Source: Clostridium sp. SM-530-WT-3G
GTDB taxonomy: Bacteria; Bacillota; Clostridia; Clostridiales; Clostridiaceae
DNA: 64,000 nt
Assembly: GCF_012843905.1 (NCBI RefSeq)
Contig: NZ_JABAGC010000010.1
Coordinates: forward strand, 1 to 64,000
Direction of reading: 5' to 3'
The notes below the pieces were generated by a model, which saw nothing but the letters and a program-made list of their open reading frames with translations, was not told the DNA's origin and searched no databases. A program made the translations under genes and the position numbers. Positions 38,664-48,560 of this stretch are shown here, in pieces. How positions within the stretch are numbered: the first letter of the stretch is position 1; each line of letters begins with the position of its first letter.

Positions 38664-39251
38664 ATGAGTAAATTATATTTTAGATACGGTGCGATGAATT
38701 CAGGGAAATCAACTCATTTGATGCAGGTTGCATATAATTATGAAGAACGTGGAATGAATGTTGTAATAATTAAGCCTAAAGTAGACAGTAAAGGCGGAGA
38801 AAAACTACTTTCAAGACTTGGTGTTGCAAGAAAAGTAGACTTATTAATATCAGAAGATGATAACATATTTGACATAATTAAAAATTATAATAAAGAAGTA
38901 AAGAAAATTGATTGTATATTAGTAGATGAAGTTCAATTTATGAAGGCATATCAAATAGATCAGCTTTTTGAAATATCAGTGAAAATGGATATTCCAACTA
39001 TATGCTATGGTCTTAGAACAGATTTTAAACTTAATGGTTTTGAAGGAAGTACCAGACTTTTATTATTAGCACATAGTATAGAAGAAATGAAGACAATATG
39101 TGCATGTGGTAGAAAAGCTATATTTAATGGAAGAAAAATAAATAATAAGTTTGTATTTGAAGGTGATCAGATAGCTATTGATGAAGAAAATAATGTTCAA
39201 TATGAATCATTATGCGGACAATGCTATTATAAGTATAAGGATAAAAAATAG
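38664..39251 (+). CDS. tdk: Thymidine kinase
   Basis: Phosphorylates thymidine for salvage. RYGAMNSGKSTHLM holds the P-loop; ILVDEVQFM is the DExQ motif; CACGRKA and CGQCYYK form the zinc lasso. 195 residues, type II enzyme. TATAAT with a TG extension at 38619-38627 probably drives it. Starts 242 bases from the divergent rpmE. Confidence 0.95.
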   Translation: MSKLYFRYGAMNSGKSTHLMQVAYNYEERGMNVVIIKPKVDSKGGEKLLSRLGVARKVDLLISEDDNIFDIIKNYNKEVKKIDCILVDEVQFMKAYQIDQLFEISVKMDIPTICYGLRTDFKLNGFEGSTRLLLLAHSIEEMKTICACGRKAIFNGRKINNKFVFEGDQIAIDEENNVQYESLCGQCYYKYKDKK

Positions 39252-39316
39252 TTCATATATTTACAGAAAATTTTTCAAATACTTGCTAAATAAATTTAGA
39301 GAGTAAGTGATAAAAA

Positions 39317-41077
39317 ATGAAAAGGCGTGATGTTGGAGGGCAAGCTGTTATAGAAGGTGTAATGATGAGAGGAAGCAAAAGTCTTGCAACAGCAGTAAGA
39401 ACTCCTAAAGGAAATATAGAAATTAATTATAAAGATAATATACCTATAACAAAAAAAAATCCTGTTTTTAATATACCATTTTTAAGAGGGTTTTTTGTAC
39501 TTATAGAATCAATGAAAGTTGGAATGGAATCACTAAATTATTCAGCTACATTTTTAGAAGATGAAGATTATGAACCAAGCAAGTTTGAAAAATGGCTTGA
39601 GAGGAAGATGGGAAAAAAGGCAGAGGATATAATCCTTGCAATTACAATGATTATGTCGTTTATCTTTTCAATTGGACTTTTTATATTAATACCTACTGGA
39701 ATTGCATCATTATTTAAAAAATACGGAGTTTCGAATGTTGTACTTAATCTGACAGAAGCTTTTATACGAATAATAATTCTTCTTATATATATGTATTTTA
39801 TAAGTAGAATAAAAGACATTTATAGGCTATTTCAATATCATGGAGCAGAACATAAAACGATTTTTTGTTATGAGGCTATGGAAGAATTAACAGTAGAAAA
39901 TGTGAAAAAACAACCTCGACTTCATCCGAGGTGCGGAACAAATTTTATTTTTTTAGTCATGTTTGTAAGTATAGTAGTTTTTTCATTTACTGGATGGGGC
40001 GGAATAGGTGAAAGGTTGATACTCAGAATAGTGTTAATTCCAGTAATTATAGGGATTAGTTATGAATTAATAAAATGGCTTGGAAAAACTGATAGTACGT
40101 TGTCAAGGATAGTTGCGTATCCTGGCCTTAAATTACAATTAATAACAACAAAGGAGCCCGATGATTCGCAGATAGAGGTTGCGATTGCATCATTAAAGGC
40201 TGCAGAAGGAATTGAAGATATGGATAAGACTATTGAAGAATTACTTAATTCAGGAACATCAATATTAAAACAAAATAAGATAGATACAGCAAGATTGGAT
40301 GCTGAACTATTATTAGGATATATTATAGGAAAGAAAAGAATATATCTTATTACTCATAAAGAAGAATATATTAGTAAAGAAGATGCTGATAAATATTATG
40401 AACTTATAGAAAAGCGAAGAAAAAGGATGCCTGTAAAATATATACTAAAAGAATGTGAATTTATGGGTATAGATTTTTATGTGGAAGAAGGAGTACTTAT
40501 TCCAAGAGGAGATACTGAAATACTAGTAGATGAAGTACTAAAACATATAAATAAAGATGATAAAAAAGAAGTATGTGATTTATGCTGTGGTTCAGGAGCT
40601 ATTGGAATAGCACTTGCTAGTTTAAGAGAGAATATACATGTGGATCTTATTGATTACTATCCTATTCCAGAAAAAGTTACATTAATAAATATAGAAAAGC
40701 ACAATCTTAAAGAGAGAGCTGAGTTTATTAAAAGCGATTTATTGGATCAGCCTATACTTCAAAACAAAAAATATGATATTCTTGTTTCAAATCCACCATA
40801 TATTGAAGATTCAGAAATTGAAAAACTTATGGATGATGTTCAAAAATATGAACCACATACAGCACTTAAAGGTGGAGAAGATGGATTGGATTTCTATAAG
40901 AAAATAGTAGAAAAAAGCAGTATGGTTTTAAAGAAAAATGGAATACTAGCTTTTGAAATAGGCTATAATCAAGGTGAAGCAGTAAAAAAACTTATGGAAG
41001 ATAATAATTACATTAATGTGAAAGTAGTAAAAGATCTTGCAGGTTTAGATAGAGTGGTAATTGGTGAATTAAATTAA
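39317..41077 (+). CDS. prmC: Fusion of DUF1385 membrane protein with PrmC methyltransferase
   Basis: One uninterrupted frame of 586 residues joins two families. Residues 1 to about 295 are a DUF1385 (YqhQ-like) protein: DVGGQAVIEGVMMRGSKSLA, membrane helices at about 105-165 and 205-255, and YHGAEHKTIFCYE. Residues about 305-586 are PrmC, which methylates the GGQ glutamine of release factors: LDAELLLGYI, VLIPRGDTEILVDE, DLCCGSGAIGIALA (SAM site) and VSNPPYI (catalytic NPPY). prfA, the substrate, follows. The fused form puts PrmC on the membrane. No stop or frameshift sign is visible at the join, and the DUF1385 segment ends with its usual EPDDSQIEVAIASLKA. Confidence 0.9.
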   Translation: MKRRDVGGQAVIEGVMMRGSKSLATAVRTPKGNIEINYKDNIPITKKNPVFNIPFLRGFFVLIESMKVGMESLNYSATFLEDEDYEPSKFEKWLERKMGKKAEDIILAITMIMSFIFSIGLFILIPTGIASLFKKYGVSNVVLNLTEAFIRIIILLIYMYFISRIKDIYRLFQYHGAEHKTIFCYEAMEELTVENVKKQPRLHPRCGTNFIFLVMFVSIVVFSFTGWGGIGERLILRIVLIPVIIGISYELIKWLGKTDSTLSRIVAYPGLKLQLITTKEPDDSQIEVAIASLKAAEGIEDMDKTIEELLNSGTSILKQNKIDTARLDAELLLGYIIGKKRIYLITHKEEYISKEDADKYYELIEKRRKRMPVKYILKECEFMGIDFYVEEGVLIPRGDTEILVDEVLKHINKDDKKEVCDLCCGSGAIGIALASLRENIHVDLIDYYPIPEKVTLINIEKHNLKERAEFIKSDLLDQPILQNKKYDILVSNPPYIEDSEIEKLMDDVQKYEPHTALKGGEDGLDFYKKIVEKSSMVLKKNGILAFEIGYNQGEAVKKLMEDNNYINVKVVKDLAGLDRVVIGELN

Positions 41078-41139
41078 AAAGTATATTAAAATTAAGTATC
41101 AAATACTTGAATCATTAAAATAATGAGATAGAAGGTAAA

Positions 41140-41169
41140 TTGATATTATATCGAATAATGTGATATAAT
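41140..41169 (+). promoter_or_regulatory. Promoter of prfA
   Basis: TTGATA (41140-41145), 18 bases, TATAAT (41164-41169) with TG just before it. Confidence 0.6.
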
Positions 41170-41204
41170 ATAAAAATGGCAAAAATAAAGTACGGAGTGA
41201 TTAT

Positions 41205-42287
41205 ATGTTATTAGATAAATTAGAGTTTATAGAAAATAAATATGACGAATTATCAGTAAAAATCAGTGATCCATCTATTATGCAAAATCAAAATGAATGG
41301 AGAAAACTTTGTAAAGAGCATGCTGATTTAGAAATTATAGTAAACGCATATAGAGAATATAAGAGCGTTACTCAAGAATTAGCTGATAATAAAGAAATGT
41401 TAAGCAGTGAAAGTGATAAAGAAATGAGAGAAATGCTTAACGAAGAAATTTCAGCATTAACACAAAGAGAAGAAGAATTAGAAAAAGAAATTCAAATTCT
41501 ATTATTACCTAAAGATCCTAATGATGAAAAGAATGTTTTCGTAGAAATTAGAGGTGGTGCAGGTGGTGAAGAAGCTGCATTATTTGCATACAACTTATTT
41601 AGAATGTACACAAGATACGCAGAAACTCAAAGATGGCAAGTTGAAATCATGAGTTTAAATGAAACAGATCTTGGTGGATGCAAGGAAGTTGTATTCATGA
41701 TTAAAGGTAATGGGGCATATTCTAAATTAAAATATGAAAGTGGTGTACATAGAGTACAAAGAGTTCCAGATACTGAATCAAGTGGTAGAATTCATACTTC
41801 AACAGCTACTGTAGCAGTGCTTCCAGAAGTTGATGATGTTGAAATAGAAGTATTAGACAAAGATATTAGAATAGATGTATTTAGAGCATCAGGTAATGGT
41901 GGACAATGCGTTAATACAACAGACTCAGCAGTAAGAATTACTCACATTCCTACTGGTTTAGTTGTTTCATGTCAGGATGAAAAATCTCAGCTTAAGAATA
42001 AAGAAAAAGCTATGAAAGTATTAAAGTCAAGACTTTATGAACAGGCTGAAAAGGAAAGACAAGATGGAATAGCAGAAGATAGAAAGAGCCAAGTCGGAAC
42101 TGGTGATAGAAGTGAAAGAATAAGAACTTACAATTATCCACAAGGAAGAGTTACTGATCATAGAATAGGACTTACTTTATACAAGTTAGAAACATTCTTA
42201 GATGGTGACTTAGACGAAATGATTAATGCTTTAATTACAGCAGACCAAGCTGAAAAAATGAAATTAATGGGTAATACACAAGAATAA
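41205..42287 (+). CDS. prfA: Peptide chain release factor 1
   Basis: Ends translation at UAA and UAG. The codon-reading PxT region is [10 protein letters not shown], and the peptidyl-release motif is GNGGQCVN (GGQ). The 360 residues are full length. Its methylating enzyme PrmC is encoded directly upstream, here as a DUF1385 fusion. A separate promoter lets prfA be expressed independently. Confidence 0.97.
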   Translation: MLLDKLEFIENKYDELSVKISDPSIMQNQNEWRKLCKEHADLEIIVNAYREYKSVTQELADNKEMLSSESDKEMREMLNEEISALTQREEELEKEIQILLLPKDPNDEKNVFVEIRGGAGGEEAALFAYNLFRMYTRYAETQRWQVEIMSLNETDLGGCKEVVFMIKGNGAYSKLKYESGVHRVQRVPDTESSGRIHTSTATVAVLPEVDDVEIEVLDKDIRIDVFRASGNGGQCVNTTDSAVRITHIPTGLVVSCQDEKSQLKNKEKAMKVLKSRLYEQAEKERQDGIAEDRKSQVGTGDRSERIRTYNYPQGRVTDHRIGLTLYKLETFLDGDLDEMINALITADQAEKMKLMGNTQE

Positions 42288-42301
42288 TATTTACTTAAAT
42301 T

Positions 42302-42378
42302 AGGGATTGTATCAATAATTATTTATGAAGATTATATAAGATGTTCTTCAGGGAGTTAATTTTGACACAATCCCTTTA
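42302..42378 (+). terminator. Possible long-loop terminator after prfA
   Basis: AGGGATTGT (42302-42310) pairs with ACAATCCCT (42367-42375), loop about 56 bases, then a few T. Confidence 0.45.
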
Positions 42379-42399
42379 ATAAAGTATGGAGGAATAAAT

Positions 42400-42993
42400 A
42401 TGGATATATATACTGCGGTAAAGAAAGAAAAGAAAAATCTAAAGATTTTTTTTATATCAATGATAATTATTGCGCTTATTCTTCCAATAGCAGTTATTAT
42501 AACTAATTTGACTACTTTTTTTTATTTTGCATATTTGGGAGTTATTGAATTTTTAATAGTTATATCAATGATTATAAGGCTTAATTATTATAAGGTTGAA
42601 TTTAAATGTATAAATAATAAGCTTATGTTTAAAACGGGAATACTTACAAAACAGTATTTAATTATATGTGATAAAGTTGTCCTTGTTCATACTAATAAAT
42701 CAGATTATGACCTGGAAATAATAATTGTAACAACAACAAATTTCAGAAATAAATCTTTAAGAAAAGTTGATAATAATTTTTTAAAAAGATATCCTCGAAT
42801 TAAAAGTAATCTTGATTATTTAAATAGAGTTAATGGTGAAGAGGACAGGAAATATTATTTTCAAATTGTAAGAAGAGGCGGTTTAAAAAAATATTTACTT
42901 CTTGATTGTATATATAAAAATTGTGTTAAGGCTATTTATACTGAGCAAAGTATTCAGAATATAAAAATAGCTAGGGGACAGACTATAGTTTAA
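42400..42993 (+). CDS. Hypothetical membrane protein
   Basis: I do not recognise a named family. The 197 residues have two adjacent membrane helices (about 17-38 and 40-62), followed by a cytoplasmic beta-rich part similar in outline to bacterial PH-like domains (VEFKCINNKLMFKTGILTKQ), then a basic C terminus. GGAGGAA precedes the ATG. It lies between prfA and the Sua5-type gene in the same direction; no functional inference is safe. Confidence 0.55.
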   Translation: MDIYTAVKKEKKNLKIFFISMIIIALILPIAVIITNLTTFFYFAYLGVIEFLIVISMIIRLNYYKVEFKCINNKLMFKTGILTKQYLIICDKVVLVHTNKSDYDLEIIIVTTTNFRNKSLRKVDNNFLKRYPRIKSNLDYLNRVNGEEDRKYYFQIVRRGGLKKYLLLDCIYKNCVKAIYTEQSIQNIKIARGQTIV

Positions 42994-43082
42994 AGGAAAC
43001 TCGCCAATATTTGTTGGCTGAGTAATCTATTTATACTAAATGCAAGATTTAGGTTCTGTACTTATAGAAAGAAGGGTAAACT

Positions 43083-44129
43083 TTGAGAACAATAATTAGT
43101 AAAATTTATGGTCCACAAGATGAAGAAAAAATAAGAGAAGCGGCTGAGTATATTAAAAATGGGGGTATAGTTGCATTCCCTACAGAAACTGTTTATGGAT
43201 TAGGTGCTGATGCACTGAATGAAAAGGCTGTAAAAAAGATATTTGTAGCTAAAGGACGTCCACAGGATAATCCTTTAATTGTTCATGTTGCATCAAAGAA
43301 TTTAAATAAGTATGTTGAGAATGTGCCAGATATAGCAAAAAAAATGATGGATAAATTTTGGCCGGGTCCACTTACAATAATTTTGAAAAAGAAAAATATA
43401 ATTCCTAATATTACAAGTGCAAACTTAGATACAATTGGAGTAAGAATGCCAGATAATGAAGTTGCTAGAAAGTTGATTGAGTTTTCAGATACTGTAATAG
43501 CAGCTCCATCTGCTAACATAAGTGGAAGACCAAGTCCTACAGATATAGAAAGATGTATTGAAGACCTTGAAGGAAAAGTAGATTGTATAATAGGTGGGAG
43601 CCATAGCAAAATAGGAGTAGAATCTACAATATTAGATTGCACAGTAACACCTCCACTTGTATTAAGACCAGGTGGTATTACGTTAGAAATGTTAAAAGAA
43701 ATAGATTCGGAAATTAAAATAGATGCTGCAGTAATGCAGAAACCTAAAGAAGGGTTGAAACCAAAAGCACCAGGAATGAAGTATAGACATTATGCACCTA
43801 AGGCAAAGGTTAGAATTATTACTGGAAATAGAAAAAAAACTGTTGAAAAGATAAAAGAAATGGTACACTATAATATAGAAAAACATAAAAAAATATGCAT
43901 ACTCACTGTTGAAGAACATAAGAATGAATATTTAGAAGGAAATACAATTGTATTAGGAAGCATTTCAGACTTATCAACAGTTGCTAAGAATCTTTTTGAA
44001 GCATTGAGAAAATGTGATGATATTGGTGCAGATTTGATTTTGGCAGAAGGGTATGAAGAAAAGGGTGTCGGAGTGGCTATTATGAATAGATTAAATAAAG
44101 CTGCTGGCTTTGACATAATACATGTTTAA
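43083..44129 (+). CDS. L-threonylcarbamoyladenylate synthase (Sua5/YwlC type)
   Basis: Makes threonylcarbamoyl-AMP from Thr, bicarbonate and ATP, the donor for t6A formed by TsaD (10916-11935). The YrdC domain (about 10-200) has GGIVAFPTETVYGLGADA and KGRPQDNPLIVHV; the C-terminal Sua5 domain (about 235-348) follows APGMKYRHYAPKA. 348 residues, so it is the long Sua5 type. The start is TTG, with AAGGGT upstream. rpiB begins 21 bases later. Confidence 0.93.
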   Translation: MRTIISKIYGPQDEEKIREAAEYIKNGGIVAFPTETVYGLGADALNEKAVKKIFVAKGRPQDNPLIVHVASKNLNKYVENVPDIAKKMMDKFWPGPLTIILKKKNIIPNITSANLDTIGVRMPDNEVARKLIEFSDTVIAAPSANISGRPSPTDIERCIEDLEGKVDCIIGGSHSKIGVESTILDCTVTPPLVLRPGGITLEMLKEIDSEIKIDAAVMQKPKEGLKPKAPGMKYRHYAPKAKVRIITGNRKKTVEKIKEMVHYNIEKHKKICILTVEEHKNEYLEGNTIVLGSISDLSTVAKNLFEALRKCDDIGADLILAEGYEEKGVGVAIMNRLNKAAGFDIIHV

Positions 44130-44150
44130 TTTTAGGAGGGTGAATATATT

Positions 44151-44600
44151 ATGAAAATTGCAATTGGCTGTGATCATGGTGGATTTGAATTAAAAAATGA
44201 GATAATTAAATATCTAGAAAGCGAGAAATATGAAGTAAAGGATTTCGGAACATATTCTACTGATTCTTGTGATTATCCAGATATAGCTTTACCTGTAGCA
44301 GAAGCTGTTGCAGCAAAGGAATTTGATTTTGGGATATTAATATGTGGAACTGGAATTGGTATAGGAATAGCTGCAAATAAGGTTCCAGGTATAAGAGCAG
44401 CATTATGTTCAGATACATTTAGTGCACATGCAACTAGAGAACATAATAATGCTAATATTTTAACTATGGGTCAGAGAGTTGTGGGGCCAGGACTTGCAAT
44501 TGATATAGTTAAAACTTTTTTAACTTCTGAGTTTCAAGGCGAAAGACATCAAAAAAGAATAGATAAAATTACAGAAATAGAAAAAAAATATTCTCGTTAA
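44151..44600 (+). CDS. rpiB: Ribose 5-phosphate isomerase B
   Basis: Interconverts ribose 5-phosphate and ribulose 5-phosphate. IAIGCDHGGFELKNEI and ICGTGIGIGIAANK (catalytic Cys) define the RpiB/LacAB family, and the Asp-rich YPDIA and HNNANIL segments match RpiB. 149 residues. Placed between the Sua5-type gene and upp, the usual order in Firmicutes. Confidence 0.93.
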   Translation: MKIAIGCDHGGFELKNEIIKYLESEKYEVKDFGTYSTDSCDYPDIALPVAEAVAAKEFDFGILICGTGIGIGIAANKVPGIRAALCSDTFSAHATREHNNANILTMGQRVVGPGLAIDIVKTFLTSEFQGERHQKRIDKITEIEKKYSR

Positions 44601-44675
44601 GAAGAAAAAGTTATTATTTTATAGAAAAATAGTATATAATATAAAAAATTACATTTAAATTGGGAGGCAATAAAA

Positions 44676-45305
44676 ATGAGTAAAGTAACAGAAATAACAC
44701 ATCCATTAATTTTACATAAGTTGGCAATCTTAAGAGATGAAAATACAGGATCAAAAGCATTCAGACAATTAGTTGAAGAAATATCGATGTTAATGGCTTA
44801 TGAAGTAACAAGAGATTTTCAAACTGAAGAAGTAGAAGTAAAGACACCAGTATCATTAACTAAATGTAAAATGTTAGCTGGTAAGAAAATGGCTGTAGTG
44901 CCAATACTTAGAGCGGGATTAGGAATGGTAGATGGAGTTTTAAACTTAATACCAGCAGCAAAGGTTGGACATATAGGTTTATACAGAGATGAAGAAACAC
45001 TTCAACCAGTAGAATATTTCTGTAAATTACCACAAGATATTGCAGAAAGAGATATTATAGTTGTAGATCCAATGCTTGCAACTGGTGGATCATCAATAGA
45101 TGCTCTAACAATGCTTAAGAAAAGAGGCGCTAAGAGTTTAAAATTAATGTGCCTAGTTGGTGCTCCAGAAGGAGTAGAGGCAGTTCAAAAAGCACATCCA
45201 GATGTAGATATATATTTAGCAGCAATAGATGAAAAATTAAATGAAAATGGATATATTGTTCCAGGTCTTGGAGATGCCGGAGATAGATTATTCGGAACTA
45301 AATAA
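44676..45305 (+). CDS. upp: Uracil phosphoribosyltransferase
   Basis: Salvages uracil to UMP with [19 protein letters not shown] is the PRPP-binding loop; [12 protein letters not shown] and [21 protein letters not shown] are family signatures. 209 residues, full length. GGGAGG precedes ATG; a TATAAT at about 44635 suggests its own promoter. Confidence 0.97.
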   Translation: MSKVTEITHPLILHKLAILRDENTGSKAFRQLVEEISMLMAYEVTRDFQTEEVEVKTPVSLTKCKMLAGKKMAVVPILRAGLGMVDGVLNLIPAAKVGHIGLYRDEETLQPVEYFCKLPQDIAERDIIVVDPMLATGGSSIDALTMLKKRGAKSLKLMCLVGAPEGVEAVQKAHPDVDIYLAAIDEKLNENGYIVPGLGDAGDRLFGTK

Positions 45306-45326
45306 TAATATTGGGAGCCTGTAGGA

Positions 45327-45821
45327 ATGAATAGGAGAGATAAAAACAATTATTATTTAGATATTGCCGAAACAGTACTAGAAAGAGGCACCTGTCTTAG
45401 AAGAAATTATGGCTCTATAATAGTAAAAAATGATGAAATAATTTCTACAGGCTATACAGGAGCCCCTAGAGGAAGAAAAAATTGTATTGACTTAAATTCA
45501 TGTATAAGAGAAAAGCTAAATGTTCCTAGAGGAACTCATTATGAGCTTTGTAGAAGTGTTCATAGTGAGGCAAATGCTATTATAAGTGCTTCTCGTAAAG
45601 ATATGATAGGGGCAACACTTTACCTTGTAGGAAAAGATGCTAAGACTAGAGAATATGTGCGAGATGCTAATTCATGTTCCATGTGTAAAAGATTAATAAT
45701 TAATGCTGGAATAGAAAAAGTTATTATAAGAGAATCTAAGGATGAACATAGAATAATAGATGTTAATTCATGGATTATAGATGACGATTCATTGAATGTA
45801 ACAGATGGTGCAGGATATTAA
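45327..45821 (+). CDS. dCMP deaminase family protein (ComEB-like)
   Basis: Zinc deaminase converting dCMP to dUMP or a related reaction. The HAE-type motif appears as HSEANAI and the second zinc site as SCSMCKRLI (CxxC). TGYTGAPRGRKNC is typical of ComEB/dCMP deaminases. 164 residues, starting 21 bases after upp, so the two form a pyrimidine salvage unit. The Ala of HAE is Ser here, which is seen in some members. Confidence 0.85.
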   Translation: MNRRDKNNYYLDIAETVLERGTCLRRNYGSIIVKNDEIISTGYTGAPRGRKNCIDLNSCIREKLNVPRGTHYELCRSVHSEANAIISASRKDMIGATLYLVGKDAKTREYVRDANSCSMCKRLIINAGIEKVIIRESKDEHRIIDVNSWIIDDDSLNVTDGAGY

Positions 45822-45849
45822 GTCATTATATATTTAGATTATGAATATA

Positions 45850-45880
45850 TAGTAGAAGTAAAATAAAATTACTTCTACTA
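45850..45880. terminator. Hairpin after dCMP deaminase gene
   Basis: TAGTAGAAGTAA pairs with TTACTTCTACTA around seven A/T bases. No T run follows, so it may be a weak terminator. Confidence 0.45.
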
Positions 45881-45926
45881 TAATACTGTATGTTAATATT
45901 ATGCTCAAGATTGGGAGGAAAAAAGG

Positions 45927-47078
45927 TTGGCTAAAAAGAAAATTATAACTATTTTTGGAACACGTCCAGAAGCTATAAAAATGGCTCCACTTGTAAAAGA
46001 ATTGGAAAAAAGAGAAGAAATAGATTCCAAAGTATGTGTAACTGCACAACATAGAGAAATGCTTGACCAAGTATTGAATTTATTTGATATAAAACCAGAT
46101 TTTGATTTGAATATTATGAAAACAAAACAAACTCTAACTGGTATAACTAATAAAGTTCTTGAAGGACTTGAAGAAGTATTTGCAGAAGAAAAACCAGATA
46201 TGATTTTAGTTCATGGTGATACTACTACTACATTTGCAGGAGCGCTTGCTGCTTTTTATCAACAAGTAAAAGTTGGGCACGTTGAAGCTGGACTTAGAAC
46301 ATTTAATAAATATTTCCCTTTCCCTGAAGAAATGAATAGAAAGCTTACTGGAAGTCTTGCAGATTTACATTTTGCACCTACAATGGGTTCAAAAAATAAT
46401 CTATTAAGAGAAGGAGTAAATGAAGCTGAGGTATACATAACTGGAAATACAGTAATTGATGCTATGAAACATACTGTGGAAGAAAATTATGTATTTGAAA
46501 ATGATGAATTAAACAATATTGATTTTGAAAACAAAAAAGTTATTATGATTACAGCTCATAGAAGAGAAAACTGGGGCCAAGGAATAGAAAATATTTGTGA
46601 AGCTCTAAATAGAATAGTTGATGAAAATGAAGATGTGGAATTAGTTTATTTGGTTCATTTAAATCCAGTAGTTAAGGATGTTGTAACTGAAAGACTTGGA
46701 GGAAAAGATAGAGTTCATTTATTACCACCTCTTGATACAAAAGAAACTCATAATTTAATGAACAAATCATTTATGGTAATGACTGACTCAGGTGGGTTAC
46801 AAGAAGAAGCTCCACATTTAGGAAAACCTGTATTAGTACTAAGAGATGTTACAGAAAGACCAGAAGCAGTAGAAGCAGGAACTGTAAAGCTTGTTGGAAC
46901 AGATTCAGATGTTATAGTTAATGAAGCATCAAAAATTCTAAATGATGAAAATGAATATGCAAAAATGAGTAAAGCTATTAATCCATATGGAGATGGAAAA
47001 GCATCTGAGAGAATTGTAAATGCAATTTTAAAGTATTACGGATTAAGTGATATTGAAGTAAGCGAATTTTTAAGATAA
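45927..47078 (+). CDS. wecB: UDP-N-acetylglucosamine 2-epimerase (non-hydrolysing)
   Basis: Converts UDP-GlcNAc to UDP-ManNAc for teichoic acid linkage units or surface polysaccharide. IFGTRPEAIKMAPL, GHVEAGLRT, PFPEEMNR and MTDSGGLQEEAPHLGKPVLVLR are family motifs. 383 residues. The start is TTG with GGGAGG upstream. A strong terminator separates it from thlA. Confidence 0.95.
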   Translation: MAKKKIITIFGTRPEAIKMAPLVKELEKREEIDSKVCVTAQHREMLDQVLNLFDIKPDFDLNIMKTKQTLTGITNKVLEGLEEVFAEEKPDMILVHGDTTTTFAGALAAFYQQVKVGHVEAGLRTFNKYFPFPEEMNRKLTGSLADLHFAPTMGSKNNLLREGVNEAEVYITGNTVIDAMKHTVEENYVFENDELNNIDFENKKVIMITAHRRENWGQGIENICEALNRIVDENEDVELVYLVHLNPVVKDVVTERLGGKDRVHLLPPLDTKETHNLMNKSFMVMTDSGGLQEEAPHLGKPVLVLRDVTERPEAVEAGTVKLVGTDSDVIVNEASKILNDENEYAKMSKAINPYGDGKASERIVNAILKYYGLSDIEVSEFLR

Positions 47079-47095
47079 AAGTATATTATTGATAT

Positions 47096-47138
47096 GAAAA
47101 AGCCAAACATTAGTGTAATTCTAATGTTTGGCTTTTTC
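47096..47138 (+). terminator. Strong terminator of wecB
   Basis: Perfect 18-base arms (47096-47113, 47121-47138) with the GC core GCC/GGC; T is in the closing part. Confidence 0.9.
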
Positions 47139-47192
47139 ATTGTAATAAATACTTAATATATAAAAAGTTTAACTGTATATTATTAATAATAA

Positions 47193-47220
47193 TTGATAAA
47201 AAAAGAAAAAATGGTATAAT
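47193..47220 (+). promoter_or_regulatory. Promoter of thlA
   Basis: TTGATA (47193-47198), 16 bases, TATAAT (47215-47220) with TGG before it. thlA promoters of clostridia are strong and constitutive. Confidence 0.75.
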
Positions 47221-47297
47221 TATCTTGTGTTAATAATTTAACAAAAATGTAAAATATTTATATTAAATTATATATGGGATATATTAGGAGGTTTTTT

Positions 47298-48479
47298 ATG
47301 AAAGACGTAGTTATTGTAAGTGCAGTTAGAACAGCACTTGGAACTTTTGGTGGATCATTAAAGAATGTTCCAGCAGTTGAATTAGGAGCATTAGTTATTA
47401 AAGAAGCTGTTAAAAGAGCTGGAGTAAATCCTGAAAATGTAGAAGAAGTAATAATGGGTAATGTTATACAAGCTGGTCTTGGACAAAACACAGCAAGACA
47501 AGCAACTTTAAAAGCAGGACTTCCAGATGAAGTATCAGCAATGACAATTAATAAAGTTTGTGGTTCAGGATTAAGAGCTGTAAGTTTAGCTGCTCAAATG
47601 ATTAAAGCAGGAGATGCAGATATAATTGTTGCTGGTGGTATGGAAAGTATGTCACAAGCTCCATATGCTTTAAAAGATATGAGATGGGGACACAAAATGA
47701 ATTCTGTTCCTACAGTTGATACAATGATTAATGATGCATTATGGGATGCATTTAATGATTATCATATGGGAGTTACAGCTGAAAATATAGCAAAACAATG
47801 GAACATCACTAGAGAAGAACAAGATGCTTTTGCAGCAGCTTCTCAAGCTAAAGCAGAAAAAGCTATAAAAGAAGGAAGATTTAAAGATGAAATAGTTCCA
47901 GTTGTTATACCACAAAGAAAAGGTGATCCAGTAGTATTTGATACAGATGAACAACCTAGATTTGGAACAACTACTGAAACATTAGCTAAATTAAAACCTT
48001 GCTTCATAAAAGATGGTACAGTAACAGCTGGTAATGCTTCAGGTATTAATGATGGTGCTGCGGCATTTGTTATTATGAGTGCTGAAAAGGCAGAAGAATT
48101 AGGAATTAAACCATTAGCTAAAATAGTATCTTATGGTTCAAAGGGATTAGATCCAGCTATAATGGGATATGGACCATTCCATGCAACTAAGAAGGCTTTA
48201 GAAAAAGCAAATCTTACTGTTGATGATTTAGATTTAATTGAAGCAAATGAAGCTTTTGCAGCTCAAAGTATTGCAGTAGCAAGAGATTTACATTTCGATA
48301 TGGATAAAGTTAATGTAAATGGTGGAGCTGTAGCACTTGGACATCCAGTTGGAGCTTCAGGAGCTAGAATCTTAGTTACTCTTGTTCATGAAATGCAAAA
48401 GAGAGAAGCTAAAAGAGGTTTAGCAACATTATGTATCGGTGGTGGAATGGGAACTGCTGTAATAGTTGAAAGACCATAA
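47298..48479 (+). CDS. thlA: Acetyl-CoA acetyltransferase (thiolase)
   Basis: Condenses two acetyl-CoA to acetoacetyl-CoA, the entry step of butyrate and solvent formation. Cys88 (NKVCGSGL) is the acylated residue; GHPVGASG holds the His, and CIGGGMG the second Cys. 393 residues. The ATG at 47298 follows AGGAGG six bases upstream. It has its own strong promoter and terminator and is not in the crt-bcd-hbd operon, as is usual for thlA. Confidence 0.97.
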   Translation: MKDVVIVSAVRTALGTFGGSLKNVPAVELGALVIKEAVKRAGVNPENVEEVIMGNVIQAGLGQNTARQATLKAGLPDEVSAMTINKVCGSGLRAVSLAAQMIKAGDADIIVAGGMESMSQAPYALKDMRWGHKMNSVPTVDTMINDALWDAFNDYHMGVTAENIAKQWNITREEQDAFAAASQAKAEKAIKEGRFKDEIVPVVIPQRKGDPVVFDTDEQPRFGTTTETLAKLKPCFIKDGTVTAGNASGINDGAAAFVIMSAEKAEELGIKPLAKIVSYGSKGLDPAIMGYGPFHATKKALEKANLTVDDLDLIEANEAFAAQSIAVARDLHFDMDKVNVNGGAVALGHPVGASGARILVTLVHEMQKREAKRGLATLCIGGGMGTAVIVERP

Positions 48480-48517
48480 TTGACTAAGTAACTCAATATA
48501 AATACTTTTTAATAAAC

Positions 48518-48560
48518 AAAGAAGTTATTGCATTTATTTATGTGCAGTAGCTTCTTTTTA
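48518..48560 (+). terminator. Terminator of thlA
   Basis: AAAGAAG ... TGCA pairs with TGCA ... CTTCTTT with one internal mismatch, then T. Confidence 0.75.

Noticed and set aside
42302-42378. Possible riboswitch after prfA
   Set aside because: Only one outer stem is convincing and no known riboswitch core is seen; listed only as a weak terminator.
43283-43642. 119-codon minus-strand frame inside the Sua5-type gene
   Set aside because: Shadow of a well-conserved gene on the other strand; no start site or known domain.
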